DNA from: Rotaria macrura
Taxonomy: Eukaryota; Rotifera; Eurotatoria; Philodinida; Philodinidae
DNA length: 64,000 bases
Reading direction: 5' to 3'
NCBI GenBank assembly: GCA_900239685.1
Contig: OENT01000147.1
Location: 62,001 to 126,000 of the forward strand
This document shows positions 13,601-24,266 of this stretch, piece by piece. Every line of letters starts with the position of its first letter. The first letter of the stretch is position 1. The notes under the pieces are model-generated. The model did no database searches, was not told the DNA's origin, and saw nothing but the letters and a program-made list of their open reading frames with translations. Position numbers and translations under genes: made by a program.

Positions 13601-15878
13601 TATCGTCTTAAATGGACTTATGGTGTTGAAGCATTTCATCAATGGTGTTCGCATAGAAATCGTTCGATATTAACAGTTACAACAGATGGTAGTATATTCA
13701 TTAGGCTATGTTTTCATTCTCAGATTGATAACTATTCTAGAAGCCGAAATAGCAAAACAATACTTTGTTAAAGCCGATCTCCTTTCATATGTGAATGGTG
13801 ATGAATTACAACAAGTTATGGATGTATTTATACGTGAAGTTCGTCGTCCGACAGGAGAACAATATTTACCCGAAAGTATCTACTATCTGTGTTTGGGTAA
13901 GTCGCACATCTTCATTTCTGAAAATATGTTAACGACTCATCTTACTCTAACTATTAAGTCTGTATGATGATAAAATTCTCTAGTTATATAATTAACATCA
14001 TGCTACTTAGTATCAAGTATTTGTTGAGAGCCCGTATTGCAAATTCGTTCATAACGGGGGGGGGGGGGGTTACTTAAAATTAGAATCAATCGCACGATGA
14101 CGATAACATGGCATATTATCTCATTTATCTTCTGCTTGAGGGAAGCTATGCAAAGCTCGTCGAATAAAACAAAATCGTTCAAATTCAAACTAACAATTCC
14201 AGTTGATTTCTTTATTTCGGAACAACAAGTTACCTTCTTCTAATTGAGTGTGACACATATACGATTTCTCACGACGGATCAAATCACGTTGTGTCTTGTT
14301 TCGTTAACTTGTCAAGATATGGAGAAAACTTGTTTCTGATGTTTAAATGCATCACGATTAATTTGTTAGCAGAAGAAAGATATTTACATGTGAACTTAAA
14401 CCGTTTCTACTAAATCATCTAAAGATTTTTTAACAAATAGTAATATTACCTAATGTTAAATAATTATATTCAATCAACATTCTAGGCATACAATTTTACT
14501 TAAATTTAAACAATCGTCAAATCGATCTGTTCGACCCTCGTTATATAGAATTCAATTCGACATTAAATGGAATTCTTCAAACTTATTCGCCACGTATTTT
14601 AACTGACTGTAAGTTTCATACATCAATTGAAATACTTACAAAGCAATTCACATATTCTTCTTTCAGCGAATATATATGTATCATTAATTGATGAAGACTT
14701 ATTGTATGATGTTCACCAATTAGGTACATTAACACCATGGTCATTATTAACAACATTGCTCTATACGAATTCGAAATATTTCAATTTAAAAACTGTTGAA
14801 TCACATATGGCTATATCATTTGCGAATTTCGGTAAATATTCTCAATGGGTACGTTTATCAGCAAATACACCACAAGGACAACAAGTGAATTATCTACGAT
14901 TCTATGCTCATAATCCAGGTAAAATAATATTTATTATGCTTGTGAAATACGATATGAACACAACATTTATTACACAAACCTATTGATAGAAACCAGTCCA
15001 AAACAAAAACAAGATATCGGTTTTTCTTTGAAAATAGATCTTGATCATTTAGATTCAATTAGGACAGTGACTTTAAACAACACGAGAATTCTTCATATCG
15101 AAATTGTATACATAAACAAGACAACTGACGTATCGGAAATAATGGGAAACTAAGGTACATCGTCTTAGTTTTATAGATTAAAGAATGAAGTGTGTTATCA
15201 AACGCTTGTCATGATCTTACTTAGAATTGAGATTTTTCTATACTGTCAAGTACACTCGTACTGAACTGCTTAGTGTTTATGTGGACCGAGTAACTACTAC
15301 GAAGATATGCAAGAAATTCTTCACAAACTAAAACTGTGTCAGTAGCAATAGTATTTTAGGTCATGGATTATGTTTCACTCATACAGCAAAAGCATTTTAA
15401 GATAAAACAAGATATTTTTTAACGAGAATAAAATATTAATTTTTGATAATTTTCTTTTTTCATAAAGATCTTAAGTCATTAGTAAATTTACCAACTTTCT
15501 ATGAAATCACTGAACAAATGAATGATCCAGTTCGATGTCCAATAAAACAATACGATTTCTATGTATCGAAATGGTAAGATAAAGTTTTCATTTGTGTCAC
15601 GTATGATCATCTATTTCTATTCATAATATATTAGTCCTGAAGAAATTCGTGGTACAGCAGATGTGTTTTATTTACGTCCAATATCAGAGCAAATACTTGA
15701 GAATTCTATATGGTATTCCAATGAATCATTATCACCAACGATCATCGATCAAATATTAAATAGACTTAAACTTATACCTGATTTTTACAATCAGACAAAA
15801 CCAGTTGAAACAAATTCAACACCATCAAATGGAAATAATACGGTTACATCAACAACAACAACCATAGCAAATAATTAA
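10619..15878 (+). CDS. Nuclear protein with ZMYM/QRICH1-type C-terminal domain (DUF3504)
   Basis: Thirteen exons: 10619-10661, 11274-11417, 11503-11971, 12030-12580, 12637-12821, 12871-13015, 13078-13181, 13574-13688, 13741-13896, 14486-14608, 14667-14918, 15468-15573, 15635-15878; all phases join, giving 878 residues. N-terminal half is low complexity: Thr-rich, a glutamine tract of about 17 (near 11880-11930), an acidic Asp run and basic patches (TRRSTRVPKPKQ). Then a Pro/Val segment (VPIPVPFFVPI) and DDPFEAALVMHAESLA, both as in ZMYM2/3/4. From exon 8 the DUF3504 domain follows: YGVEAFHQWC, PESIYYLCLGIQFYL, LGTLTPWSLLTTLLYTNSKYF, RCPIKQYDFYVSKCPEE, DVFYLRP, IWYSNESLS. DUF3504 derives from Crypton tyrosine recombinases and is found in chromatin-linked animal proteins. 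No MYM zinc fingers were found, so the layout resembles QRICH1 while the Pro/Val motif resembles ZMYM. Start ATG is the first in frame; more 5' exons are possible. Confidence 0.85.
14056..14068 (+). repeat. Poly-G tract of 13 in an intron
   Basis: Thirteen consecutive G in a strongly AT-rich intron (13897-14485) of the DUF3504 gene. No other G run of comparable length occurs in the window. Confidence 0.95.
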
Positions 15879-17826
15879 CTTGTCTTGATGCATCATACAT
15901 AGATTCGTTTTGTAATGCTCATTGTTGAGAGCAAATCGCATATGTTTGTACAGAAAATTCTTTTCTTTTTTTTTTTGTTTTTTTCTTTTTGTTGCTTCGA
16001 TCAGTTCGATGAAAGTGTTATATTGTATACGTGCGTCTTTGTATTATTTGTTTCCTTGATAAAAGAAAAACAACAACAAGAAGAGCAAACCATGTATTCG
16101 TATAGAATCATTCAATGTATAGTAGATGCCCTTTTTTTCAAAATAGAATGACATCAGAGTAATTAATAAATGGTAAAATGTATGAATCTTTTATGAATCG
16201 ATTATCAAAGATCTAACGTGAAGAATAGTGAAAATTTGAAATGCTGATAGATTTGGTTCATCATTTTGAAATAGTCAGATAAAATCGTCATCGAAACAAA
16301 CGTCACGTTAAGGCCAGTTGTTCATTATATTTTTTTCAAATAGAAATTGACTTTGAATATTATATTTCGAAGAGAGTAAATTGAATTGAATAGTTTTCTA
16401 TTGATATCTCTACTCAGGTGCATGAACTCGACCGCATTGTATCCGATTAATCAGCGAAAACTTATTGGATTCAATGTGATAGATGAACTCTATTTTAATA
16501 ATCGGATACAAATGAATACCTGATGATATTACTACAGGTGAGTAAAAAGCTCACGCTAGATTCCTACAATAGAATCCGAGAGTCAGTTTTTTTATTTTAT
16601 AATAACCCTATTAAATCCTACTAGATTCTAATTATCGGAATGCTTCTCGTGGATATATAGATACTAAAATGTTCATTAGTACAGAAGAGTAATTTGTAGC
16701 AATAATCTAAAAGCAAATAATGTTCAGACACGTACACATAATATTCAATAGAGATCGACTATCAGTTGGCATTGTCGGATGTACTCGTTATATGAAATCA
16801 ATCGTTCACAAGAAAAAAAAGCGTGCTTATACATTACTCGACTATAGATATGTGCTGACACAATAGATATTCGTAGTCGAGATCAATTGAAAATATTTGA
16901 ACGTAAATCCATGCCAGAAACCTACTCCTATTCTTGACACTTAGGGATGTTTTTCAGACGATTCTCACTGAAAGTATTTTATCTACGTTTGATTCGTGTA
17001 TAAAAGCAAAGAAAAAATCATTGCCTAGAATTGAATTAATAAAAAAAAGTTCAAACAATTTTTCTGAAACTGAATACATCTTGTCATCGATAATGAAATA
17101 TTTAAATATGCAAATGAAAGTGAACAAAAACTAACTGATGTAAATCGTAATAGGACAACTGATATTGAGTGAACTTTAATCTTTATAATTTTGTTTTTCG
17201 AAAACGTTCTTTAGTATATAAGTAACATGTAATAATTAGTTTAAAACAAACCATCCGATTTTCAAGCAGGCTTTCTACGAGTTTTCTGTTTTCTGTTTAT
17301 AGTTTTATGCTGAAGAGGATTAAATTTTAGTTAAATAGATATTTCTTTTCTGCCAGTTCCTTTATGTTGCTATTTGTACTAATACTACCGTCTAATGTGA
17401 TTAATTTTCAAGGTTAGAAGAAGATGTACAAGTTCATACTCGATACTGGTCTCGATGATGTCATAATTTATTTTCACAGTGACCTAGCGCTGATTATTTT
17501 ATCTCGCTCGATGCTTCTTGTCGTATAGCCTTCGTTCTTTTATCGAAAGCATCAGATGATTTAACTTTCTTTTACAAACGACTTATATACGTATATGAGA
17601 GGTTTCCGATACGCATGCATACGTTTTAATCATCAACCGTCACTTTCGGAATTTAAACGATCTTTAGTTTATTAGTTACTTCTGACAAACTTCATTCTAA
17701 TGTTCTAACACAAGTCATACATTTTGATCCAAAGACAATTTACGTGTAGAAAAGAAAATTGATAATAAGCCAAACGAAAAGCAAAATAAGAAACTTATTT
17801 TAGCTGTGAAAAAATAAATTTATCCA
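15879..17826. other. Intergenic, about 1.9 kb
   Basis: Contains the 3' UTR of the DUF3504 gene (an AATAAA near 16164) and then AT-rich sequence without a supportable gene. The open frame near 16934-17134 (about 66 codons) has no recognisable features. Confidence 0.5.
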
Positions 17827-19756
17827 TTACAATTTTTCATTGATACAATCGATGCGTTTTCTCAATTGAATGGCATCTGAGTACGACGCAGAGAGCATTT
17901 TTTCACGAATATAGAGTGCTTTCTCATAAAATGGTACTGTACTCGAAAGTTCGTTCATTTTTTTGTACATAGAACCGACGTTTTTGTATGAAGCAGCCAA
18001 ATTTAGATGCTTTGACGGAAGAATTCTTTGTCAGATAGTGAGCGTTTTTTTTTAATAATATTCACATGCTTTTTGTAATTCATACTGTTTTATATACATA
18101 AGACCGATGCTATTGTACGTCTTAGCTAAGTCATAATGATTCTCACAAAGAGCTCATTGTTAAATCTTGAGAACTGTGTTGTACAATGAAATTGGTTTTT
18201 TATATTCGTCCATTTTCCAATATACACAACTGATTTTATTGTAAGAACCCATTAAATCGTGAAGGTTCTGAGGAAGAATTTTCGTACGGATATTGATTGC
18301 TTTTTTAATAGAATGAAACAGCTTTCAAGTAATCTAAAAGAATTTCGTAGATGCTGCCTATGTTGCTGTAAGAAGAAGCGATGTCAGGTTGGTTCGGAGA
18401 GAGAACGTTTTGTTGTATATTGAGTGCTGCTTCGTAAAATGAGAGAGCTTTCTAATAATCCTTAGTGCTGTAGAATATTCATCGCCATTGCTGGCTGTAG
18501 TGTATTCTATCTTTATTTGATGAGGCCTTCTTGATGACTAGTTGATAGAGTTGTTCTGCTTTTGGGATTTCTCCCATTTTAAGAAGTATTAGTCCTACTC
18601 GATACCATCCTCCAGTCGGTGTAGTAAGCTCTCAACGCTTTTCCCTCATGAGTGCATTTAATTCATTATTGCCACCACCGACTAAAACGTGATTCACTTC
18701 CCACAAGTGATCACCTTGTTCGCTCTTGATCTTTTCGATGCTGGCAATGCGAAAAATTGTGTGTTGAGAAAAGAACTTCTTCATTTTCGTAATAGCTGAG
18801 TTTTTAAACATCTGCAAAACGTGTTGATGATTCTACACAACGTGTCCGTTCGATCGTCATAGCATGTAGTATACTAACTGAATTCGCTCAATTACCGATG
18901 GACGTTTGATTCGTTTTAGTAATGCATTAAGATCACGATTTTTTTACAAAAGAAATCAGTTTTCCTTTCGTCTTTTTCATCGCTTCGAAGTCTTGTAGGG
19001 ATAAAGTATCATGTCAAAAAACTTGAAATGACACTGCCGCTGTTGCTGTTGCTTTCTGTTGTTCACGATATAAATTTACAAGTTGTGAATGTAAGTCTCG
19101 GATGAAGGAACTTAGCTCGAGTATAATATCGATATCCACTACTAGCAAACCTCGATCAAGCATTAGCCCAATAAAGTATGGTGCCGTATACCACCAAACA
19201 GATGTGTTTTGATGGCTATAGTTTGTTTTAACCAGATTAATCTCTTCGTCAGTTATAGCATGTTGAAGACAGATGTATCCGACAGTATCTAGAATGGATT
19301 TAGTACTGTCGTCTTCAGCTTCCAGAGGAGCTTCTTTGAACAAGCATGTCTAAATAAAAAATGAATCAAAATTAGAGAAATCGATCGACAACACCAAGCG
19401 ACCAAATCGTTCCGTATCAATTTTTTAAAGCTTGACAAATCTGTTTAATACTATGTAGTGTAAACTCCTTTCACTTTTGACACGTTATTAGCCCATTTGT
19501 CATGGGCCAATCGATCGCTAAAATATACATAAATAGAATCTAACTTTGGATATGCATTCAGTTTTTGTCCTATACACTGCCCGAGTGTACCAGAAATAAT
19601 TAGGAATGTCTTTTCTTCTGTAGTTTCGTTCATGAACTTGAGGCAATCCTTACCATTGGAGAACGTTTTGATGTTTGTGATAATACGCTCCAATTTTCCT
19701 AATGAATCTTTGAAATCTTGGTTTGATTCACTAATACTAGCATACAGCCACACCAA
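17827..19756 (-). pseudogene. Decayed ADP-ribosyltransferase-like/TPR protein gene (bdelloid-type family)
   Basis: Read on the minus strand, fragments in several frames fall in the order of a family I know from bdelloid genomes: an N-terminal domain (19756-19451; SIYVYFSDR...KWANNVSKVKGVY), a helical linker (19343-19017; SVWWYTAPYF, FIRDLHSQLVNLY), an ART-like core (about 19016-18640; SLQDFEAMKKTKGKLISF, then HTIFRIASIEKI and a LWEV strand), and kinesin-light-chain-like TPRs (about 18620-17827; GWYRVGLILLKMGEIPKAEQLY, KALSFYEAAL, ending INEKL-stop). Intact relatives would transfer ADP-ribose from NAD+ to protein Arg or act in signalling. The copy is broken: a TGA at 19016-19014 sits where the first catalytic Arg of the ART fold is expected, the core shifts frame more than once, and TGA and TAG interrupt the TPRs. 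About 100 bases between the first two fragments may be a former intron. Confidence 0.75.
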
Positions 19757-21812
19757 AAGAAAGTTCCATATAATTCGTCGAACAGAATCAGACAGTACAG
19801 TACAGTACCACTGGTGATGTTACCATAATTGGTCCGGGTTTCTCGTGTACTGCCAGGATGTACAGTCGATGTTTGGGTGCCCATGATGAATTACTGCATG
19901 TGATGAGTATGGTTTCTATCTTTTATTTGTGGATTTTCTTCATACAATCAACATTTTCTGAGCAACTCTATTGTGTACGTATGTTTATCAGTTTGTTCTC
20001 CCTTTCAAACTACTTATCTCTCGTTATCGTTAGTAAGAGAAGCGTCAGTGAATGAACAGCGAAATATCTGTGTATGCAGTAAGAGAGAATATAACGCGAT
20101 GGAAAAGGAAGATGCGACGCATCTTATCTCGTGAAAAGTCAAACAAAAAACAACAAATGATTGCTATGCGTGTTGTACGTCGTTTTGGATGTCAAACTGA
20201 TTATACTATGATAAGAATGCGTTTTACGAGTGTGCAAAGTAGTTAGACGCTAACATTTTTTTTAATGAATTCATTAAAGTTAACTAGTCATATATATTAG
20301 GTTCCCAAGAAAAAAAGAAGAAAGACATTGTTACTTGAATTATTAGTACGTGCCGACTTTTCAAAAGTGTGGATGTGGATTGGACAGATGCGATTGAAAA
20401 TAAATTTCTAGTACTCACATGTTACTTTCAGCGATAGGCGAAGCCTGTTTAGACTCTTGGATACCGTTGTGATGCTTCAGGTCTAGTGAAATCTACGCTA
20501 ACTGTTTCTGGACAACTGTCTTGAAGTGATGAATATAATCTATGAGAGTTGTTTTGGCTTAAATTTTCATTGCTGCTGTCGTTGAGCCTTTCTAAACGTA
20601 TGATGAATTAGAAAAGGATAGTATAATTTTTTTTATCCTATTTGTTATGGAACAAACAAGAACTTAGCTAAGTATATTAGATTGCTTTATCTTCAGGATT
20701 ACTATTGAGATTTGAACTTACGTATAAAGTTGTAGAATATTTCGGTTCTATTCAACAATCTAGTTTTCTTTTCTATTTGAGAGTTCAGCGTAATCTGAAA
20801 AATGAGTAAGTTTTTCGAAGTTACAACTCGGTCTATATGGATGTGAAATATTGTAGTTCATATTTTACAGAATTCAAAAGTGTCGAACACTCTGTGTGCA
20901 TGAAACATTTGAATTCAAGTCGAACAGTTGCCATAAGTCCTTACTAAATCCGATTATAGCAGTACAAAATAGTATATTATGCCAATGGACTACTGTGAAC
21001 GGTAGTGAATTATAGTGACGAGTTTCACAGCAAAGCACAGCCCTTTTCTAAAGTGATTCTCAATATAAATGAATGTATGTGATAAAGTGACGTTAAAAAT
21101 ATGAATAGTCATAACAATGATTCAGAACTGTCGCCTTACAGTGAATCTGACCAGTACTGGATACTGTGTACAGAAATAATTATTTAAACAGAGTTTGAAT
21201 AAAAGAAAACATACCCTAAAGCATCTTGTTGCAACTGTAGAAGTCAATTTTCAAATGAAAAACGAATAAATTAGTCGAAAATCATCCGATTTTGTATCAT
21301 CTCGTCGTCAGAAGTAATCGATTTTTTTCTCTTTTATTTCTTGCTCATACTCTTTTCATCCCGTTGTTGACTGTACGCCTTTCTTTAATTACACATTTCT
21401 CCAACTCATTATAGTAAGAATGATGTCATAGTTTTTCTATGGATCTGTTTAGCCAGCATCAAATCATCATATCGATTACTCAACTCATACCAACCAGACA
21501 AGTATCAATTATCCGACAAATGCATTGTATATTAATGGATCTCGCATGAAGCACACATTTATCCTAGTCGTGATATTGAAGAGCATCTAATGCATCTGTT
21601 GGACCAAAAATTTCGCTATTGAGTTCCAACGTGATGAAATTGAGTCAATCACTGCTCAAACCATTCCCAAACTTAAACCGACACCCACATACACCAATAT
21701 AGAAATGTGAAGATAATAGAATGACAAAAACAGGATAAAATATCATAGAAACAGTTTATTTCACCAGCAAGCGAGAAGTTCACAATAGCAATACGATAGT
21801 AATTGAATAGTG
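19757..21812. other. Intergenic, about 2.1 kb
   Basis: Upstream side of the ART/TPR pseudogene and 3' side of the VWA7-like gene. Short open frames (for example 20052-20246, basic, 64 codons) show no recognisable domain. No RNA gene or repeat seen. Confidence 0.45.
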
Positions 21813-24266
21813 TCAACGAGCTTTGAAGAAGTGTTTTGGAGCTTGAAGATGAATATGATTGCTTTGTACGTATAGTGGAACGAATTGTTCATGACGGAAG
21901 AGAATTTTATTCTCGTCGATTGTTTTTTTATTTTGAAATGCTTGTAGAGAAAAAATTAGAGGAAACATTCGGACAGTGTCGTTCATTAATGGATATTGTT
22001 GTGCATCAATAATGATAGAATCATTTTTGATTGACTTCTGATCAATAGTATACCACTTTGAAGTTGTCAACACGTTGTCAATGTCCAACTGTACATACAG
22101 AGATTTAGTGTCATCATTGCGTATGGTGTAAGTCACTTTCAAAGTGTGGTTACTGATTACAATCAACGGTACATTATGGATAGCCACTAGGATTCTGCTT
22201 GTGTCGATCAGTCCTGGTTCAACTCGATCAGTGACACTACCATCACGGCGTCCAATACGAGTATGAATACGGAAGCTTTCTGATGGAACGCCAATTGGAA
22301 TAACGAAACTTTCCCGCGTTTCATAACTCGTCAAGCTGTCACTGTTTTTGTTGATCAACTGTACGGTATTATTGATCGCTGCATCAGTATCATCACAAGT
22401 AGTAATCATTAGTACGCCACTTTGAGCGGCAAGTGGTGGTGAGGCAACTAACAAGAATGATCCTTCGCTGAATGCTGCATAAAGCTTTGTACGACATCGA
22501 AATTGGCTTTTTATGTTCACTTCTATGGCACAATCTGTACTACATTTGTATTTCCATTTACCAACATTTGATTTGTTGACTATATCGATAGTGAACATTT
22601 GAAGATAATCACCCTTCGACCATGGAACCGGACGAAATTCAGAACCTGTTGGATCAACCAAGTCCACAACGAACGATGGACTCGATGATATAGCATTAAT
22701 ATTAAAGGACACAACTGTAGGGTCAATATTAAATTTTCCTTCACGACGATTTGACATGGATTCGAACAATATGCACTCATGACCAACTACTTCTTTTAGA
22801 CGCCGGATGAGAAATTTTCGAATATTATTTGGCTGTTGAGTGTTTACATTTATGAAATGACCACCTGTTGATTCAGCAAGATAGATAAGTGCATCGATTG
22901 TTTTGGTTCTCGATTTTGAAGTATTATCAAATAATACGTCAAGTTTAGTCTGTTTCAATTGAGTTAAACTCCGTGTTACTCCTTGTGTGCTAGTTTCATG
23001 ATTAGGCGCATCAGTGAACAAGAAAACGACTGACTCCGATTCACAAACTTTGAGTGCCTCGTTCAAAGCATCATAGTAGCGCTGAGACGGATTGCGTAGA
23101 TCAGTTTCATTTATTGTTTGAATTAAGTCGATGAAATCTGTGATCCGCGTAACACTATGAATAGGTCCCCAATGAGAACGGTTGAAAGGCGAAAGAATGT
23201 AGTTGCTCGGTTTGACAGTCAACGTTGGTATCATATCGACGAGTTCAGAAACCACGACTCGAATCGTATCGACTAATGACTGTAACCGATCGCTAACATC
23301 GATAACGAATACGAGACTAAATGAATTCGAAAGACCAAGTAACTTTCCGAAAGCATCTGTACTTGTCGATGTCCAAAGTTCGTTGAGCACTTTGACGGTA
23401 GCATCATAAGCGAAAGATGCTGCTTTTTTATGCAAGTGTCCGTGTGCAGAAAGTGGGCTGTCCTTACTAATACCTTCACAATATTCGTCGTTTCCGTTAT
23501 CGAAGTAGCAGACGAATCCATGATTACATTTTCCCAGCGGTTTTTCAGGTAGACCTTTGTAGGGATAATAGCCGCTTGTCAATTGATCGTGGACAATTAA
23601 ATTGTTACGAATACAATCTTCGTCTGTTGGACTACAACTTTTACATGTTGTCTTATTTTTCTGGGCTACTAAAGCTAGACTACGACCAGTAGATAGATCT
23701 CGATTGATGTCATTAATACCTAGTTCAATCCAATTCGAATGACTGTAAAAGTCAGCCGTAGTATGTAGAGCAACGCCGATTGCCATACGTGCCTGCATCC
23801 ACTCACCGCGTGCCATACTCGATTGAGCAGCTTTTATGTGCATCATAATAAATATCATGCTACGTTCGAATTCTTCATTGTCAAAATGAGCGTACGGCAA
23901 GCAGTCATAAATCAAATCAGTCATAATATTTGCCTGATTAATGACATGACGAGCTTGATGAAATGATGTTGGTAGATAGTTCAACTCACCGAGTTCCTTC
24001 TTAATAGTCATTTGAAGATCTCTGCAATTACCATTTCCAGCTTCAAGATTTGCGTCTATACGGTTTAGATGATAAACGCGTTTGAAATACGAGATTGCCA
24101 GTTCGTAGAGAGCACATGTATTAATCGAATAATGATTTGCTTCCGATGCATTGGGTGATGTTGGCTCACCAAAAAATCTTGAACCCGTTTTGAAACAAGT
24201 CAACATACCAAATAACAGTCCGAACCAGATGAACGTGGCAATCATTAGGCGATGCCTAAGTGCCAT
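21813..24266 (-). CDS. VWA7-like protein (HET-C-like N-terminal region plus von Willebrand A domain), intronless
   Basis: Uninterrupted 817-residue protein. Residues 8-25 are a hydrophobic signal peptide or anchor (IATFIWFGLLFGMLTCF). Residues about 50-290 resemble the N-terminal region of animal VWA7, related to the HET-C/zinc-dependent phospholipase fold; the diagnostic segment is ALHTTADFYSHSNWIELG, whose His and Asp are likely metal ligands. A von Willebrand A domain follows (about 310-500): SFSLVFVIDVSD is the MIDAS-like strand and VVFLFTDAP the second acidic loop. The MIDAS reads D-V-S-D-R instead of DxSxS, so metal-dependent ligand binding may be weakened. The C-terminal 300 residues are beta-rich, with paired Cys (CSTDC), typical of the extracellular sandwich domains in this family. 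Expected site: secreted or membrane surface; function in animals is poorly known. Start is the first ATG, just before the hydrophobic segment. The lack of introns is unusual here. Confidence 0.85.
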   Translation of the reverse strand: MALRHRLMIATFIWFGLLFGMLTCFKTGSRFFGEPTSPNASEANHYSINTCALYELAISYFKRVYHLNRIDANLEAGNGNCRDLQMTIKKELGELNYLPTSFHQARHVINQANIMTDLIYDCLPYAHFDNEEFERSMIFIMMHIKAAQSSMARGEWMQARMAIGVALHTTADFYSHSNWIELGINDINRDLSTGRSLALVAQKNKTTCKSCSPTDEDCIRNNLIVHDQLTSGYYPYKGLPEKPLGKCNHGFVCYFDNGNDEYCEGISKDSPLSAHGHLHKKAASFAYDATVKVLNELWTSTSTDAFGKLLGLSNSFSLVFVIDVSDRLQSLVDTIRVVVSELVDMIPTLTVKPSNYILSPFNRSHWGPIHSVTRITDFIDLIQTINETDLRNPSQRYYDALNEALKVCESESVVFLFTDAPNHETSTQGVTRSLTQLKQTKLDVLFDNTSKSRTKTIDALIYLAESTGGHFINVNTQQPNNIRKFLIRRLKEVVGHECILFESMSNRREGKFNIDPTVVSFNINAISSSPSFVVDLVDPTGSEFRPVPWSKGDYLQMFTIDIVNKSNVGKWKYKCSTDCAIEVNIKSQFRCRTKLYAAFSEGSFLLVASPPLAAQSGVLMITTCDDTDAAINNTVQLINKNSDSLTSYETRESFVIPIGVPSESFRIHTRIGRRDGSVTDRVEPGLIDTSRILVAIHNVPLIVISNHTLKVTYTIRNDDTKSLYVQLDIDNVLTTSKWYTIDQKSIKNDSIIIDAQQYPLMNDTVRMFPLIFSLQAFQNKKTIDENKILFRHEQFVPLYVQSNHIHLQAPKHFFKAR

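Noticed and set aside
16934..17134. Lys/Ser-rich open frame between the DUF3504 gene and the pseudogene
   Set aside because: No convincing start, no domain, ordinary AT-rich composition.
20052..20246. 64-codon basic open frame with an ATG
   Set aside because: Isolated, no splice partners, no family resemblance; expected by chance near a decaying locus.
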